Shown: piece after piece, positions 1-12,189 of the stretch | How positions within the stretch are numbered: position 1 is the first letter of the stretch | How the letters are laid out: every line of letters begins with the position of its first letter | DNA from: Anthopleura xanthogrammica | Lineage: Eukaryota; Cnidaria; Anthozoa; Actiniaria; Actiniidae | Length of the DNA: 64,000 nucleotides | Reading direction: 5' to 3' | Assembly (NCBI GenBank): GCA_964019055.1 | Contig: OZ025220.1 | Coordinates: 1,572,978 to 1,636,977, forward strand | Position numbers and translations under genes: made by a program | The notes under the pieces: generated by a model | Told to the model about the DNA's origin: nothing | What the model saw: the letters and a program-made list of their open reading frames with translations, nothing else | Databases searched by the model: none

Positions 1-187
1 AAAATGTAAGTAGCGGAAATTTTAACGAAATATAAGAAGGCTTTTCAAAAACAACAATTCACTCTTTAAGAGTTTCTTTCGTTACCATGAATACTGACCA
101 CGAACATCGCCGAAACGTCAGTAAATTTAGATACAATTTTTCCTACATTTTGGTTGTAGTCGCTAGATATTTGCTTAAATATCTTAC

Positions 188-3100
188 CACTCTCATCTTT
201 TTCCGTGACCATTTCTTTGCCTTCTTCTTCAGCCATTTGTTCTTCAGGAGTTTTGACTTGTACAGTTTTCTGTGGTGATTTTGATCGACGGCCAGATTTC
301 ACACTGGCTGATCTTTCTTCAGGCGTCTGTTTTGTTTTTTCGTTCAGATCACTCTTAGTTTTCTCTGTTTTTAAAGATTCGCATCGTGATGGTGAAGGGG
401 CAGTTTCCTTTGATTGATCGATTGAAGGTGATTGTGTTCCAGATTCTTGAGGCGAACTGCTTTCTGTGCCGCTCTGAAAGCAAGAAAAGGCTGTATTATA
501 TTATACCCTGAGCTCGACCATCTCAGTAAGTAACTCCGCCCTTGCCGGCGTCGAGGATTGCCTCGGTTATGCTACCAGAATATCATTGAACTGCCTGGCA
601 CATACTACCAGAATACCATTGAACTGCCTGGCACATACTACTACTATACCATTGAAATGGCAGACAGATTGCCTGGCTTATGCTACCAGAATACCATTGA
701 ACTGCCTGCACATACTACTACAATACCATTGAACTGTCAGACGGATTGCCTGGCTTATGCTACCAGAATACCATTGAATTGTCAGATAGATTGCAACACC
801 TACCTTGTGCAACATCATTCTTATACTTTGAGCCGATGATTTTAATGACAATCGACTGAATACGCCCTCGCCTTCGCTGCTATCTGGAGAAAATGGCGAG
901 CTGACTAATTTGCCCTGTGGGCTTCCTGTGTGTTGGGTGTTTCGTGGACTTGACTCTGTGGATTCTGTTCTTGCTTTCAACAATTCTTCATTCTTTTTTT
1001 TAGTCTTTTAAATGAATCAAAATTAGAACAATTAACGATGTGTATATTGCTTCTGAAAGCAGCTCAAATTGGAGGACAAAAAAATGAAAAGAATTTCAAT
1101 CTTCTGAGAATTGGAACCTATTGTTTTGTCCTCCAAATTGAGCTGCATTTACAGAGGACACTCGAACCGTGAACACTTTGAGGTTTTTTCATACTTTTTT
1201 CTCCTTTATCCCTTGTGTGAATCGATTGGAAATATGATTTATTTTGAACAATAAGGTTATTTGAGTTCAGTGCTTCATTTTCAGAAGGTTTGAAGCAGTA
1301 GAAAGTTCGGCATAAAATAAAAAATATAAAAATATCAAGTGTTCATGGTTCGAGTGTCCTCACTGTAATATCGTGTGTAACACACTAAAACATTTAAAAA
1401 AATAACTCCTATACTTATTTTATTAATGTTACTTGTAATATTCTTGTAAATGAAACAAAAATTCGAGATTTTTTCTAAGTTTTGGCTGCTAAAAAGTCCA
1501 GAAATCCACTGAAATTTTTTCATAATCTTCCATACTTTGAAAATATTATGTAATTTGCTTGCAAATAGACTGTGAATTAGATTTACGAGATTATTGCACA
1601 TTTACAAAATTTGAAAATGTTCAATCATTTTGTAAATACTTTAAAAAATTACTTTATAAATTGTGTGTAAATTGTTTAACAAGGCTTTGTAAATTAGACA
1701 ATCTATTTCGAAAGTATATATGTAAGCTTAAAAAAAAATCCCAGTGATCGATGTTGCACAAAATATTTCACTCAGTACAGGGCCGTAGCAACCATTTAGA
1801 TACCACTCCGGTTAAAAAAACAACAAATGGCCCGGTTATTTCGTTTTTCCCCCGAGAATCTCTGTTCAAAACGTTTAATATAGAATATTTTTTACGCGAG
1901 GTAAAAACGATTCTGACGGTAAGAACTTGTTGTCGTGCAGTGTCGTTATACATCAGTACTTAGGAACTAATCTTTCTTGACTTATGAAAAACTTAGTATA
2001 CTTTTCGTAATGAAAGTTCTGTAGTTTTATTGATCATATTGTAATTTTTTCGTGAGCTTTTCGTAGCCAATGTAAACAAGCGAGTAAATATAACTATTAT
2101 GATAATAAAGTACGAAGATATTGAATGTCAACACGAGTTGAGCTTAAAGTCAATACAATATATCAAAATAATTAATATATGTGATAAGATTCAATCGATA
2201 GAACAGAGAAATACGTTTTTTTAGAGACATATATCCTGAATCATAAGTATATCAGCGAGAAAGGTAAGCTATTCAATTCGAAAACTACATTAATGTATTT
2301 TACGGGGTCACTCATGTTGGGACTGATGTACTCAACAAACGATTTCCTCATTAGCAAAGCTAGCAACTTCATTGAATAATCTTATTCAAAACATCAATCT
2401 TACCTTTCAGAAAAACTTATAAATAAGATATTCCCTTCATAGTGAATTCTGATTACACAAGAAACTTAGAAAAGCTGTCTAAATGAACAACTGCAAGAGA
2501 CACAAAGCCGAAATTTGATCGGCTATGGTGTCTACTTTGTTGCTATGGTTACCAGCGTGTTCGTGTCTGGGAGTATTGTATTACGGCGAGTTGAAATCCC
2601 TGAGGAGTTTAACACTCTTAATTCATTCTAATTGAGTACAATTATTGGCGGACGACCGTTATGGACCCCTTGTGGCGTCAAAGCAGCTCAATTTGGAGGA
2701 CGAAACAAAAGAATTTCAATCTCTTGAGAACTGGAATCTATTGTTTTGTCCTTCAAATTGAGCTGCATTCCGACGTACTACAAACGGTCTCAAAAAAAAC
2801 CTGATTCCTATACATATTTTCAACATTTATGCATGATTCCTTAAAAGATTTCAAGCATGATTAAGGATTCTTAAAACAAAAATTTAAGATTCTTAATTTC
2901 TCAACACAAAGATCTTTTCCATTTAAAAGATGTGAATTATTTCAAAAAAGGTTGGTGAAGGTTTTGTTGCATGTTGCACGCTGCTTATCAAGCTTGACAT
3001 GTATTATATTCATATGTAAATAATGTCCACAAAGAAGAAAAATGTGCTGAAAAAATCTGCAGACAAAGTTTGGAAAAATCCCAAATTGTTATAACCTTTC

Positions 3101-6100
3101 GTTGCTTGAGTTCACATCACCCATACTGCATTTCGGGCTTGGTATGCAACATGCAACAAAACCTTCACCAACCTTTATTGAAATAGCTGTAAATTCAAGG
3201 AGTTTTGCAGCAGTGTAAATTCAAGGAGTTTGAGCAGAAATTCTAAAATTCAAGACGTTTCCAAGCACCCTTGAAAACTAAAATCAAATTAAAAAAGTTT
3301 TCAAGGAGCAACTCAACCTTGATTCTCAATCATTCAGCTTCAGAACTACAACCCGAAGCGATACGAGTGAAAAACGCACTGCGCATGCTCCGAAGTTCGG
3401 CAGAAAATTCATAGACGAGTCGTGTTTACGAAGAAAACTATTGGAGATTTACATGTCTTATATTATGCGAATTTCTCTCATATTATTTGACCAGGGAAAG
3501 AAAACAACTAAACTAATGTGTCAGTAAAAAATAAGCACTAATTTTCCACGAACGGCCTTAACTTTAGAGATTTACTAAACGCCGGTAAATCTCCAATGGT
3601 TTTCTTTGAAAACACGACGCACTTCCGAGCATGCGCAGTGCGTTTTTCATTCGTGTCCCCCGAAGCACATTGGAGCACATTTACAAGCACTTACCGTCTC
3701 AATCACTCTTTCCTTTCTTTTTATTTGTGTTTCGTGGTCTTGACGAAGATAATACAATGCTAACTCATGCTCGCTTCTCAACTTCTTAACTTCTGAATCG
3801 TAATGTTGCTTAAGATCTAAGGATTCAAAATCACACTTTTGTTAGCCTTCAAGCTTGTATTTCTCTATTACAGTCAAAACGGCTTAAGCGTACATCCCCT
3901 AGAATCCATTACTGATTTTATTATTCGAATATTGAGTTCATTATTCACTTTAAATTGCCATTAATAAAACAGAATACTCCAGTTTTCAAATAAATTATCT
4001 TCTTGAGTTTTGATTGGATTCTTCAACGATTGCCAACCCGAGATAGTGAACCCGAGAAAAACCCTCAAAGCACAGAAGAGAGGCAAGGGAAGCAAGGCTG
4101 TTGTAGCGGTGAGATATCTACCCTCTACCCAATGCGACCCGGGTTCGAGTCCCGCCGGGTTCGGTGTTGTATGTGAGTAGAGTTGCTTGTTGGTTCTCTC
4201 CTGTGCTTCGAGGGTTTTTCCAGGTTCTCCTGTTTTCCTCCCTCCTCAAAAATCAACTCCTAAATTCCAATTGGAATGCAGTGGAAGAGCCAGCCACTCT
4301 GTCGAATTCACTCCTATGATCGAGACCTCGCTATATCCCTGTTCTTATTCTGACCTATTCTTTTCTACGACTTTTTAAAATGATTTTTAAAATGATTACA
4401 AACCTGATTGGATAGATTCTATGAAATGTTGCTGATCTTGCAGCTTTCCTTCGTAATCTTTTTTAAGTTCCTAATAATATAACAAAATAATAATAACGAA
4501 TGAAAAGAATGAAAAAAAATTATCGCTAATCACAGCCGCAAGTACAGCAGTGACGCATCTCAACGGGGTCGAACTGAAAGGATGTGAAGGCGCCTCTGGC
4601 AGCCGCTATACAGTCCATGTATGACCCCGGAGCACAGCTCTAACCAGTTTGAATTAGTTAGGGTCGGTTTGAAAGGAGGGAGGAAAAACCGGAAAGCCGG
4701 AAAAATCCTCGGAGTCAGAAAGAGAATCAACCACCTCAGCTCACATAGAGCGACTAGAAATTGACTAGAAATACACGCATCAAGCATTCTGCGCTACTGC
4801 TCTAAGCGCATGCTCAGGGGATTAGAAAGTGGGATAATATTTTGTAAAATATGCAATTTTTTGGTATATTTGACTCAAAATTCGCTTAACGGTACGTGAT
4901 CTTGAATATTTAATGAAAATTGTGTTTGACAAGAAAAATACAACTAAAATATAACATGTTTTACAAAATATTATCTCACTTTTTAATCCCCTGAGCATGC
5001 GCTTAGAGCAGTAGCGCGGAATGCTTGATGCGCGTATAGCTCACTTTCGATATTGTGGTCGAGTGATCACGCACAAAGCAATTCAAGACGAGGCTCCGGG
5101 GAAACAAAAGAATATCTCAGGATTATTCCATTGTTTCCCCGGAGCCTCGTCTTGAATTGCTTTGTGCGTGATCACTCAACCACAATATCGAAAGTGAGCT
5201 ATTGAACCCGGGAGTTTTACTGACCTCGTTCTCTTCTCTCAGTTTCTTGTGCCTGTCATAGTCCCTTTCATGTTTGTCTTCTAGTTGTGCAATATTAAGT
5301 TCCAATTCGTTAGTCACCTGTGAACAACAAAAACAATGTTAACAGCAGGTATACACCTACTTCAAAAATAATAATCCCCTTCATAGTTCCCTGCGCCATC
5401 TTGAAAGGTAGTCGTGCCTTTGCATCGAAGCAAGGCAACGGTAACCTTGCAATGGTAGAGACATGTGAATAATTGTCCAAAGTGTAAAAAGAAAGGTCTC
5501 TATCATTGCAAAACCCGAAGCCAAAATTACGCTAGAAATCGTTCCGTCATACTACGCAGCTAGCGTTGCGCGACAAATCGTTGTTGCAAATCATCTTGTG
5601 GCGATTTCTCATGCAACCTTTCTTGCTATAAAATTGCGAGACAAGATGCAAGAAAACCTGCTCAGTGTAACAGCGTATTTACTTACTTTTGTCAGCCCTT
5701 GAATTTCTCTGTCTTTCCCAGAAAGTTCAGTTTTCAATTCACTAATTTCTTCGGCGTATTTCTAAAATAACAAAGAACGGCATTGATCAGTGTACATGTT
5801 TCTTCATCCGTTTTACTTATAATTCACCCAAGAATCTGTGTGTGTTCTTGTGTCATTTAATTTCATTTACCATGGCACGTGCTAAAGAGCTGTTAAGTGT
5901 GACGTCACTCGTATAGAAAAACAACTTCCGGGTCCAAAACGAACAGCAGTTTTATAAAGATTTTTCTTACTTTTTCTTCATGACAGGATTTTTTGTCCAA
6001 AGTCCTAATTGTTTCAGGTGAAGGTTAATTCTTTGAGAACATTTTTTCGCTTTATTTTATCGGTTTTTGTGAGCAGTTGGACCCGGAAATACGTTTATTC

Positions 6101-6923
6101 ATGGTGGTTTTGGTATCGTAATGCAGATTAGTCACATGGTTGATAAGGGGGCAAAAAACTTTAAATCAGCAGATTTCAACTGCTTTATTAATATCATTTC
6201 AATGTTTCCAGTGAATATGTGTTAACATTTTTCTGATAAATGAAATACTCGAATCTGGACTGCTTTGGTCGCTAGTTTAGAAAATAAACGGCTTTTAAAA
6301 TGTCTTTACTCGATTTTCTGAGTCAGGGACAAATGTAAAAGCTCCAAAACTACATGCAGATTTTTTGGATAGTTTGAAGCAATATTTGGCATAAAAATAA
6401 AATCTCTAGGATGAGCTGATCTTTTAAAAAATACTCTCTTCTTCCAATGTTGGCCCCCTGGAAGACCGCATGGCTAATAAATTCTAACATGCTGCAAGAG
6501 ATCTATAGAAGCTTCACCATCAGCGTTTTGCAGACATAAGTTACGTACCTTAGCGTTGTCAGATTGAACTTTAAGTCTGTTGATATGACAACAAATACAA
6601 TATATGGTTAAAATAACGAAGAAATAAAAAAATGCGAGCGCGTGCTGTGTGAAGTTATAAAGCACGAAGAGGTTGGCAGAACACGAGAGAAGTGTTAGGA
6701 GAAGCACGACGCGTAGTGGAATGACGAAATAGATAGTGCGCGTGTGTGCTGTGTACTGTTATAAAGCACGAAGAGGTTGGCAGAACACGAGAGAAGTGTT
6801 AGGAGAAGCACGACGCGTAGCGGAATGACGAAATAGATAGTGCGCGTGAGTGCTGTGTGAAGTTATAAAGCACGAAGAGATTGGCAGAACAGGTCTCATA
6901 ATGCACGCGCTCCCTACCAATCA

Positions 6924-6991
<68 letters not shown>

Positions 6992-9900
6992 GGAAGTTCT
7001 TATAAATCAGAACGCAAGACATTTAACAGTTATCTTTTATAGATTTATTTGTAGCATTCAGATAGTACATATAATATTAACTTAAAATTTTTTTTTACCT
7101 TTCAATTTCTACTTGTTTCATTTCCATTGATTTGTAGACTTGACTCATTTTGCCTTCATTTTGATCAAGTTCTGAAAAAATAATTTATTATACTTCAAAA
7201 CTGCGGGGAGTAGTTGCCCAATTCTTACGAGCCAGAGGCTCATGTATAAAGCATCCGTAAGTGTGCTCTTTAACCTGCTCATCAAACTGTCAACTCTCAA
7301 AATCCCTCAAACCAGAAGACCAGACCAGACCAGACCAGACCAGACCAGACCAAACCAGAAGACCACTTGGCGCACTTGTATTATATGTATTATCCAAAAT
7401 GCAGCTCATTTTGGAGGACAAAACAATATGTTCCAATTCTCAGGAGATTAAAATTCTTTTGTTTTGTCCTCCAAATTGAGCTGCTTTGACATCATGTTAA
7501 GGTTAAAGCTACAATGATTAGAGAGAAATCAAAACAGACTGAAGTGGAGATCCTGGGGATCGAACCGTGGACCTCTAGCCCTGAAGGCCGCGCACTAACC
7601 AACTGAGCTACTTCTGCTATAGAGATGAGGAGTGACAGTACATAGGTTTTATCAAACCACTGACCAGATATAACCAGGATAGATGGCCATCAAGATATAC
7701 TCAACAATTTGGCCATCATGATATACTCACCACTTTGAACTTTAAGCAACTTTTCAGTCAGTGACAAGATATCATGGTGTGATTGATGTAGCGCTTTTTC
7801 CAGTTTCTTTTTCCCCCTAAAAACAAAATATTTTACTGCACTATTACCTTTATATTTCGGGCACTTGAACCATGATTACAATTTTTTGACATTTTTTAAT
7901 TGTCTAATCAGAAACCAGATTCACAACAAGGCTGGGACATTATGTATAAGCCAGTTCAAAGTTTAAGAATCGTTTTCAGTGCGCATGCGATTTTATCCCG
8001 AATTTCTCACCTTCTTTTATTTAATTAAAAATAAAAGAAGGTTCAAACAAAAGAAGGTGAGAAATTCGGGATAAAATCGCATGAGCACTGAAAACGATTC
8101 TTAAACTTTGAACTGGCTTATAGTTAGCTAACCTAAGCTTAATGTCTAAGCTTCGTTATAAATCTGGTTTCTGATTGAACAACTATAATGATTATCATGA
8201 TTCCTACTTTTTTGTTTCCTTGGGATTGGCAAGTTCCAAAGCTTTCATTACATCCTTTGATACTTTTGCAAGTCGCTCTGTTACTTTCTCCGCTCTACTC
8301 AATGCTTCTCTGAAATGTACAGTCAAAGTAATTAACATGTTAGGATAATCTATTAGATAATATTTATTATTAACAATTTAATACTGTATGATAAATATTT
8401 TTAAAACCTTCAAAATCTGATGGAACCCTGAAACAACCTCTGGGCTGATCTAAGTCAGGGTATGGCTAACTCACAGATTTATTTGAATTTAGTGTGTCAA
8501 GTTTTGCAGAGGGAGGAAACTGGAGAGCACCTGGATAAAAACCCTTGAATCAAAGGAGAGAACTAGCTAACAAACTCTACTCACATGTGATCCTGAGTCT
8601 GGGAATTGAGACCCCAGAGGTGAGAGGTGAATATGTACTACTATACACCACCCTTGATTCCCATAAACTGTAAATAGTCCCCTTCACAGTTCCCCGCGCT
8701 ATCTTGAAAGGTAGCTTTGCATTGAAGTGAGACAAACAGTGAGCTTGTAATGATAGAGACCATTTTTAACACCTTGGACAATTATTCACATGTCTCTACC
8801 ATTACAAGCTCACCGTTCATCTCACTTCAATGCACTGAAGGCTCATGATCTGAGCTACCTTTCAAGATGGCACAGGGAACTGTGAAAGGGGATATTACTT
8901 ACTTGACTTCTATTCCAACAGTGTCCAAGTCAAATTCTGGAGGTTCAAGTTCAAATTTATCATCTTCAGAAATATTCTGGGTGAAGAACTGCAGAAAATG
9001 AATTGAAAAGTTTTACTGACTTGAATCGATACAATTAATGATGCGATTCCAAAACGGGCATCATTGAATTCAATTGTGTGTCGAGTCGATCTAATCATGT
9101 ATTTCTAAATAAAATTATAACAAACTCGAAAAGATTCAAGAAAATATTTTGTTTCTACTCACAACTCAAAATTTAATTATTATAGATTAGGTTTACATTA
9201 TTTAAACTGCTAATATAATGAGGATGGCTGAAAGCTGGAGGTTAATTAGTAAAATGTTTTATTGAAATATTAGTAACATTTATGATTGACATCTTTAGGT
9301 TGGGCATAATATTTCCCCATTGCATACCACGTGTCATTCTCTTGAGGGACTGGTCAGAAATTAGCAGGGGGGGGGTGGAAAAAGGGGGAGGGTCATAACT
9401 TTTTTAGCCCCTGAAAAGGGAGGGTCATGAAAAAATAGGCAGTGAAAAAGGGAGGGTCACATTATTTATGCTCTTGCAGATGTCCCTCAAAACACTGGAA
9501 ATTGCATTTCTTGGGGGGGCATGCTCCCGAACCCCCCTACAGTACCTCCTCAGGCCTCTGGTGTCCATTACCCTTACCCACCCTTCCAAAAAAATCCCCT
9601 GAGCAATCACGTCTTAACTGAAAGATATATCAATGCTTGATATCAAAGATGCTTTTACATACACTCATATCATTTCCTAGGTTTAGAAATATTTAGAGTT
9701 TCTGGATATATATGTTTAATGGCAGGTCTTATTTCAGTTGTTTTGGGAGATATTATCTGTGCAGGGGGAGGGTCATGATATTTTAGGCCTACCACATGGG
9801 GAGTGTCAGGAAATTTCATTCCATTTGCTAGGGATATTGATCGAGGGTCACATCATTTTCGGCACTCAATTTCAAATCTCCACCCCCTCCCCCCCCCCCC

Positions 9901-12189
9901 CCCCCCCCTGCTAATTTCTGACCAGTCTCTGAGAATAAGATTCTTTGTTTGAGTTGTATCCATATTCATGTTTCTTCTCATGCATAACCGTTAAACAAAG
10001 AAATGATACTCTAGGGAATGACACGTGGTCTGAAATGGGAAAACATTATGCCCAAGGTAAAGAGGTATTTTATAATGCCTGCATTGGTTCTCTATATGTA
10101 CTATATTCTACCCATCTAATGAATAGAATTAACAGGGTAATCCAGCTTACCTCTTGGAGTTGAGCCAGTAACTGAAAAGAAAAAAATTGATATCAATGAA
10201 TTAAAAAATAACTATTAAACAAATGCAAATGTTTATCAATATAATTATTATAAGTATGTACCTAAACCCCAGGGGCATTTGAAGGATTTTTCAAGGGGGG
10301 GGGGGGGGAGTACAAGTTGATCTAAGAAAAAATATTAGCCAATCAGAATCAAGAAAAATGGCAAAAATGATGTGTCATCCTTTGTAGCCCAGCAACTCGT
10401 GAAATGGTCTTCATGACACCTCAGATTTGAAGTCACCACATTTCTACATCACTATTTCAGATCAGCTGGCAGAAACAGCAAACCCTGAGTGTTCTTTATT
10501 ATATATATGACTGCATGTTGCTTTATAACGTACTACGTACCTTTGCTCTTCGACCACAGAGGTTTTCAAATCCAACAATGAAAACTGTAACTTGCTGTTG
10601 ATACTGTAGACAAATTGATACATGGGTATAAGAATTTGATGTTGAAGTCAGTACTTATATCTATGATAAATTTTAAATTCATTCAACTTTAACAGGTCTA
10701 GGACCCAATTACAAGGCAACCTATATATATCCAATTTGAATTTGGAAGTTGATTGTTATGGGGGGAGGAAAACCGGAGAACCAAGACAAAAACCCTCGAA
10801 GCACAGGAGAGAACCAACAAGCAGCTGGCAGGATGCGAACCCCAGGTTGCATATTGTGAGAGGTGAGCCTCTTACGCTGCTACTATTACTAGCACATATC
10901 CATCATGATTGAGAATTCTCATAGGTTATATGGGGTCACAAAAATGTCAAAGCCTCTCATTTTCTCATCCATTGATCCCCCTTCGATTAATAATGAATAT
11001 AGCTAGTGCCTTAAATATTAGTAGGGTTGAGGAAAAAACTGGATTGAGTTGGCATTACAGTGAATGGTTGGGACTGTTTTATGGGACACATATATCCAAG
11101 ATGGCATTTAGTTTGTCCCCTAAAATAATCCCACAATGCACTGTAATGCCAACTTGACCCAGTTTTTGCTTCGGCCTCAAAACACTATGCACGATGGCTG
11201 GATTGGCCATGGATCAGGATCAATATTATCTTCAGCATCATTTAAACTGCTGTACGCAATGGCATAAGATTAAGGAAAGCACAGGGGTGGTAACATTATA
11301 TACCATTATAGACAATATTGTGCATGGTAAATATCTCTAATCATCAGAGCAACCAACTTAATATGAGACAATTAATTCCAAGCCAATATTTGGTAGAGAG
11401 CAATGCAAAGCACCAGTAAATAATACTTAATTTTCCATAACAGCATATATATGTGATAATGTATATGGATCTTAGTAAATCACTGAGCTTCTCAAACGAT
11501 TCCATAATCATAGTACATAATTTTGATTATAATACTTGCCTTTCTCTTCGCTACTGGGTCACTTAATATCACCATTAACTGTGTCTGCAACGAACCAAAC
11601 GATATCAGTACTTTTATCATGGCATAAGAAACCTTTAATTTTCTCGACACGGTTCGACAAAGTAAATAAAATAGGTTAAACGGTGTTATTAATCATAGAC
11701 GCCCAATGACTTTACAGCACAAAGAACACGGTCCCAAGAGAGAAATTAGTTTACTCAACACAGCTTTTCGTCGCTAATGAACTATTTAGTAAGGCTGTTA
11801 TTTACGGATTATGAATAAAACAATAATTTTCGAGTAGAATAAGTTTACTAACCATGTCGTCGATAAATTCCAAGTTAGCTTGCTCGCGAATAAATTCATC
11901 GGTTATACGGTCAACTTGAGCTTTATCTACTCCAGCTGAAAGTTTCTCGCTCAGATCATAAGTATCCAAGGTCTAAAATACAAGAAATCATCGATATTGA
12001 ATTTACTAAACATAGATTCGTCTGTAGATACATAAAGTTCTTACTTACTCTGATCACACGCTCTTTTATTTTTTCCAATTCTTCTTGGGTCTCGGCTGCT
12101 TTTCTTATCGCTCTCGAATGTGAATTTGATCGTAAGATATTCTGGGCAGGAGCATCGCCTCTTTCTTTATACCTATCGATCTCGAACAT
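188..12189 (-). CDS. Coiled-coil protein of unknown family, 16 exons seen, 3' end outside window
   Basis: Exons (plus coordinates, transcription order): 12049-12189, 11853-11972, 11540-11584, 10541-10603, 10151-10171, 8903-8988, 8208-8309, 7731-7816, 7099-7171, 6549-6576, 5687-5761, 5225-5317, 4404-4470, 3695-3816, 804-1004, 188-473. All phases agree. Start is MFEIDRYKERGD. The first ~170 residues are helical with an acidic patch (FELEPPEFDLD); the middle is long heptad coiled coil (ELDQNEGKMSQ, KYAEEISELKTEL, LRSEHELALYYL); the end is a Ser/Pro/Glu-rich low-complexity tail (TESTESSPRN, GRRSKSPQK). No catalytic domain, signal peptide or membrane segment is visible. The intron after exon 3 has a GC donor (AAAG/gcaagt); exons 5 and 6549-6576 are microexons of 21 and 28 nt. 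Exon 188-473 ends at a good donor (G/gtaaga), so the gene should continue off the left edge; reading through to a stop at position 66 is the alternative. I do not recognise the family; a cytoskeletal or ciliary scaffold is only a guess. Confidence 0.8.
545..800 (+). repeat. Degenerate tandem repeat, about 40-60 bp units
   Basis: Repeated ACCAGAATACCATTGAACTG and GCCTGGC(A/T) motifs, about six copies of uneven length, in the coiled-coil gene intron between 473 and 804. Confidence 0.75.
1059..1147. mobile_element. GAGCTGC palindromic MITE
   Basis: Inverted repeat GCAGCTCAAATTGGAGGACA ... TGTCCTCCAAATTGAGCTGC with a short centre. Same family at 2683, 7401, 23443, 42639, 45726 and 46534. Confidence 0.85.
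1152..1365. mobile_element. Mariner-like MITE
   Basis: Inverted ends CAGAGGACACTCGAACCGTG / matching CACGGTTCGAGTGTCC-type end (right: CATGGTTCGAGTGTCCTCAC), flanked by TA on both sides (1150-1151, 1366-1367), as for Tc1/mariner elements. Confidence 0.7.
2683..2766. mobile_element. GAGCTGC palindromic MITE
   Basis: Second copy of the 90-bp palindrome, flanked by GACGTCAAA-like and ATTCCGACGT sequence shared with other copies. Confidence 0.85.
2937..3188. mobile_element. TIR element, about 250 bp
   Basis: Ends TTTCAAAAAAGGTTGGTGAA / TTCACCAACCTTTATTGAAA continue inward through GGTTTTGTTGCATGTTGC. A related partial copy is at about 55145-55235. Confidence 0.75.
3357..3660. mobile_element. TIR element, about 300 bp
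   Basis: Ends GAGTGAAAAACGCACTGCGC / GCGCAGTGCGTTTTTCATTC with a further inner inverted match (AGATTTAC / GTAAATCT). Confidence 0.75.
4100..4315 (+). mobile_element. tRNA-derived SINE, family 1
   Basis: Pol III B box GGGTTCGAGTCCC at about 4140 after an A-box-like GTAGCGGTGAGA, then the shared SINE body (GTGCTTCGAGGGTTTTTCC, TTCTCCTGTTTTCCTCCCTC, AATTCCAATTGGAATGCAG). Confidence 0.75.
4575..4750 (-). mobile_element. SINE family 1 body, divergent copy
   Basis: Shares only the body (GGAGGGAGGAAAAACCGG and the following stretch in reverse) with the other copies. Confidence 0.45.
4772..5037. mobile_element. GCATCAAGCATTC MITE
   Basis: Ends TACACGCATCAAGCATTC / GAATGCTTGATGCGCGTATA. Other copies at 44335-44535 (5' arm lost) and 55788-56031. 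Confidence 0.8.
5037..5203. mobile_element. GATATTGTGG palindromic MITE
   Basis: Near-perfect hairpin: AGCTCACTTTCGATATTGTG ... CACAATATCGAAAGTGAGCT. Copies at 46603 and 53483. Confidence 0.85.
5387..5520. mobile_element. CCCCTTCATAG MITE, partial
   Basis: Left half only (CCCCTTCATAGTTCCCTGCG) of the family complete at 8673 and 17520. Confidence 0.65.
6325..6480. repeat. Dispersed repeat (GGAAGACCGCATGGCTAAT)
   Basis: Shares about 150 bp with 29045-29190. Confidence 0.65.
6636..6895 (+). repeat. 104-bp tandem repeat, about 2.4 copies
   Basis: Unit from GTTATAAAGCACGAAGAGG through GACGAAATAGATAGTGCGCG, with one or two differences between copies. Confidence 0.85.
6926..6991 (+). repeat. (AAT)n microsatellite, about 22 copies
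   Basis: Uninterrupted AAT run. Confidence 0.97.
7195..7625 (-). mobile_element. tRNA-derived SINE, family 2, with internal GACCA repeat
   Basis: Reverse copy. Head resembles a tRNA (GTAGCTCAGTTGGTTAGTGC, B box GGTTCGATCCCC). The body shares the ends of the 40.75-kb copy (GGGGAGTAGTTGCCCAATTC). A (GACCA)n microsatellite sits at 7316-7352 and a GAGCTGC palindromic MITE (7401-7485) is nested inside. Confidence 0.7.
7401..7485. mobile_element. GAGCTGC palindromic MITE
   Basis: Copy nested in SINE family 2. Confidence 0.8.
7946..8121. mobile_element. ATAAGCCAGTTC palindromic MITE
   Basis: About 80-bp inverted arms (ATAAGCCAGTTCAAAGTTTA ... ending GAACTGGCTTAT). Copies at 43068 and 44968. Confidence 0.88.
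8404..8660 (-). mobile_element. SINE family 1 with single-copy 56-bp tail
   Basis: Reverse copy; its end carries one copy of the motif CCTGAAACAACCTCTGGGCT (about 8428-8475) that is tandemly amplified at 16.6 and 41.3 kb. Confidence 0.7.
8673..8896. mobile_element. CCCCTTCACAG MITE adjoining an exon
   Basis: Inverted ends ATAGTCCCCTTCACAGTTCC / GGAACTGTGAAAGGGGATAT. Its end is 6 bp from exon 8903-8988, so it reaches the donor-side intron sequence of the coiled-coil gene. Confidence 0.8.
9295..10072. mobile_element. TCATTCTCTTGAG palindromic MITE split by the G-tract element
   Basis: Outer parts TACCACGTGTCATTCTCTTG and GAATGACACGTGGTCTGAAA pair; related copies lie at about 24761, 25012, 30680 and 46372. 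Confidence 0.75.
9347..9934. mobile_element. TIR element with homopolymer G tract in its ends
   Basis: Ends GACTGGTCAGAAATTAGCAG followed by G9, and C-run followed by CTGCTAATTTCTGACCAGTC. It is inserted inside the palindromic MITE whose halves flank it (left to ~9356, right from ~9931). It carries several GGGAGGGTCAT motifs and no coding capacity. Confidence 0.8.
10312..10470. repeat. Dispersed repeat (GCAAAACTGAGGTGTC family), partial
   Basis: Shares GTAGCCCAGCAACTCG and TTTCAGATCAGCTGG with 30938-31190 and 37935-38225. Confidence 0.6.
10729..10890 (-). mobile_element. SINE family 1
   Basis: Reverse copy with GGGAGGAAAACCGGAGAACC, CTCGAAGCACAGGAGAGAAC and a B-box-like GATGCGAACCCC. Confidence 0.7.
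11020..11180. mobile_element. Palindromic MITE
   Basis: Inverted ends GTTGGCATTACAGTG / CACTGTAATGCCAAC with outer AAAAAACTGG / CCAGTTTTT. Confidence 0.7.
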
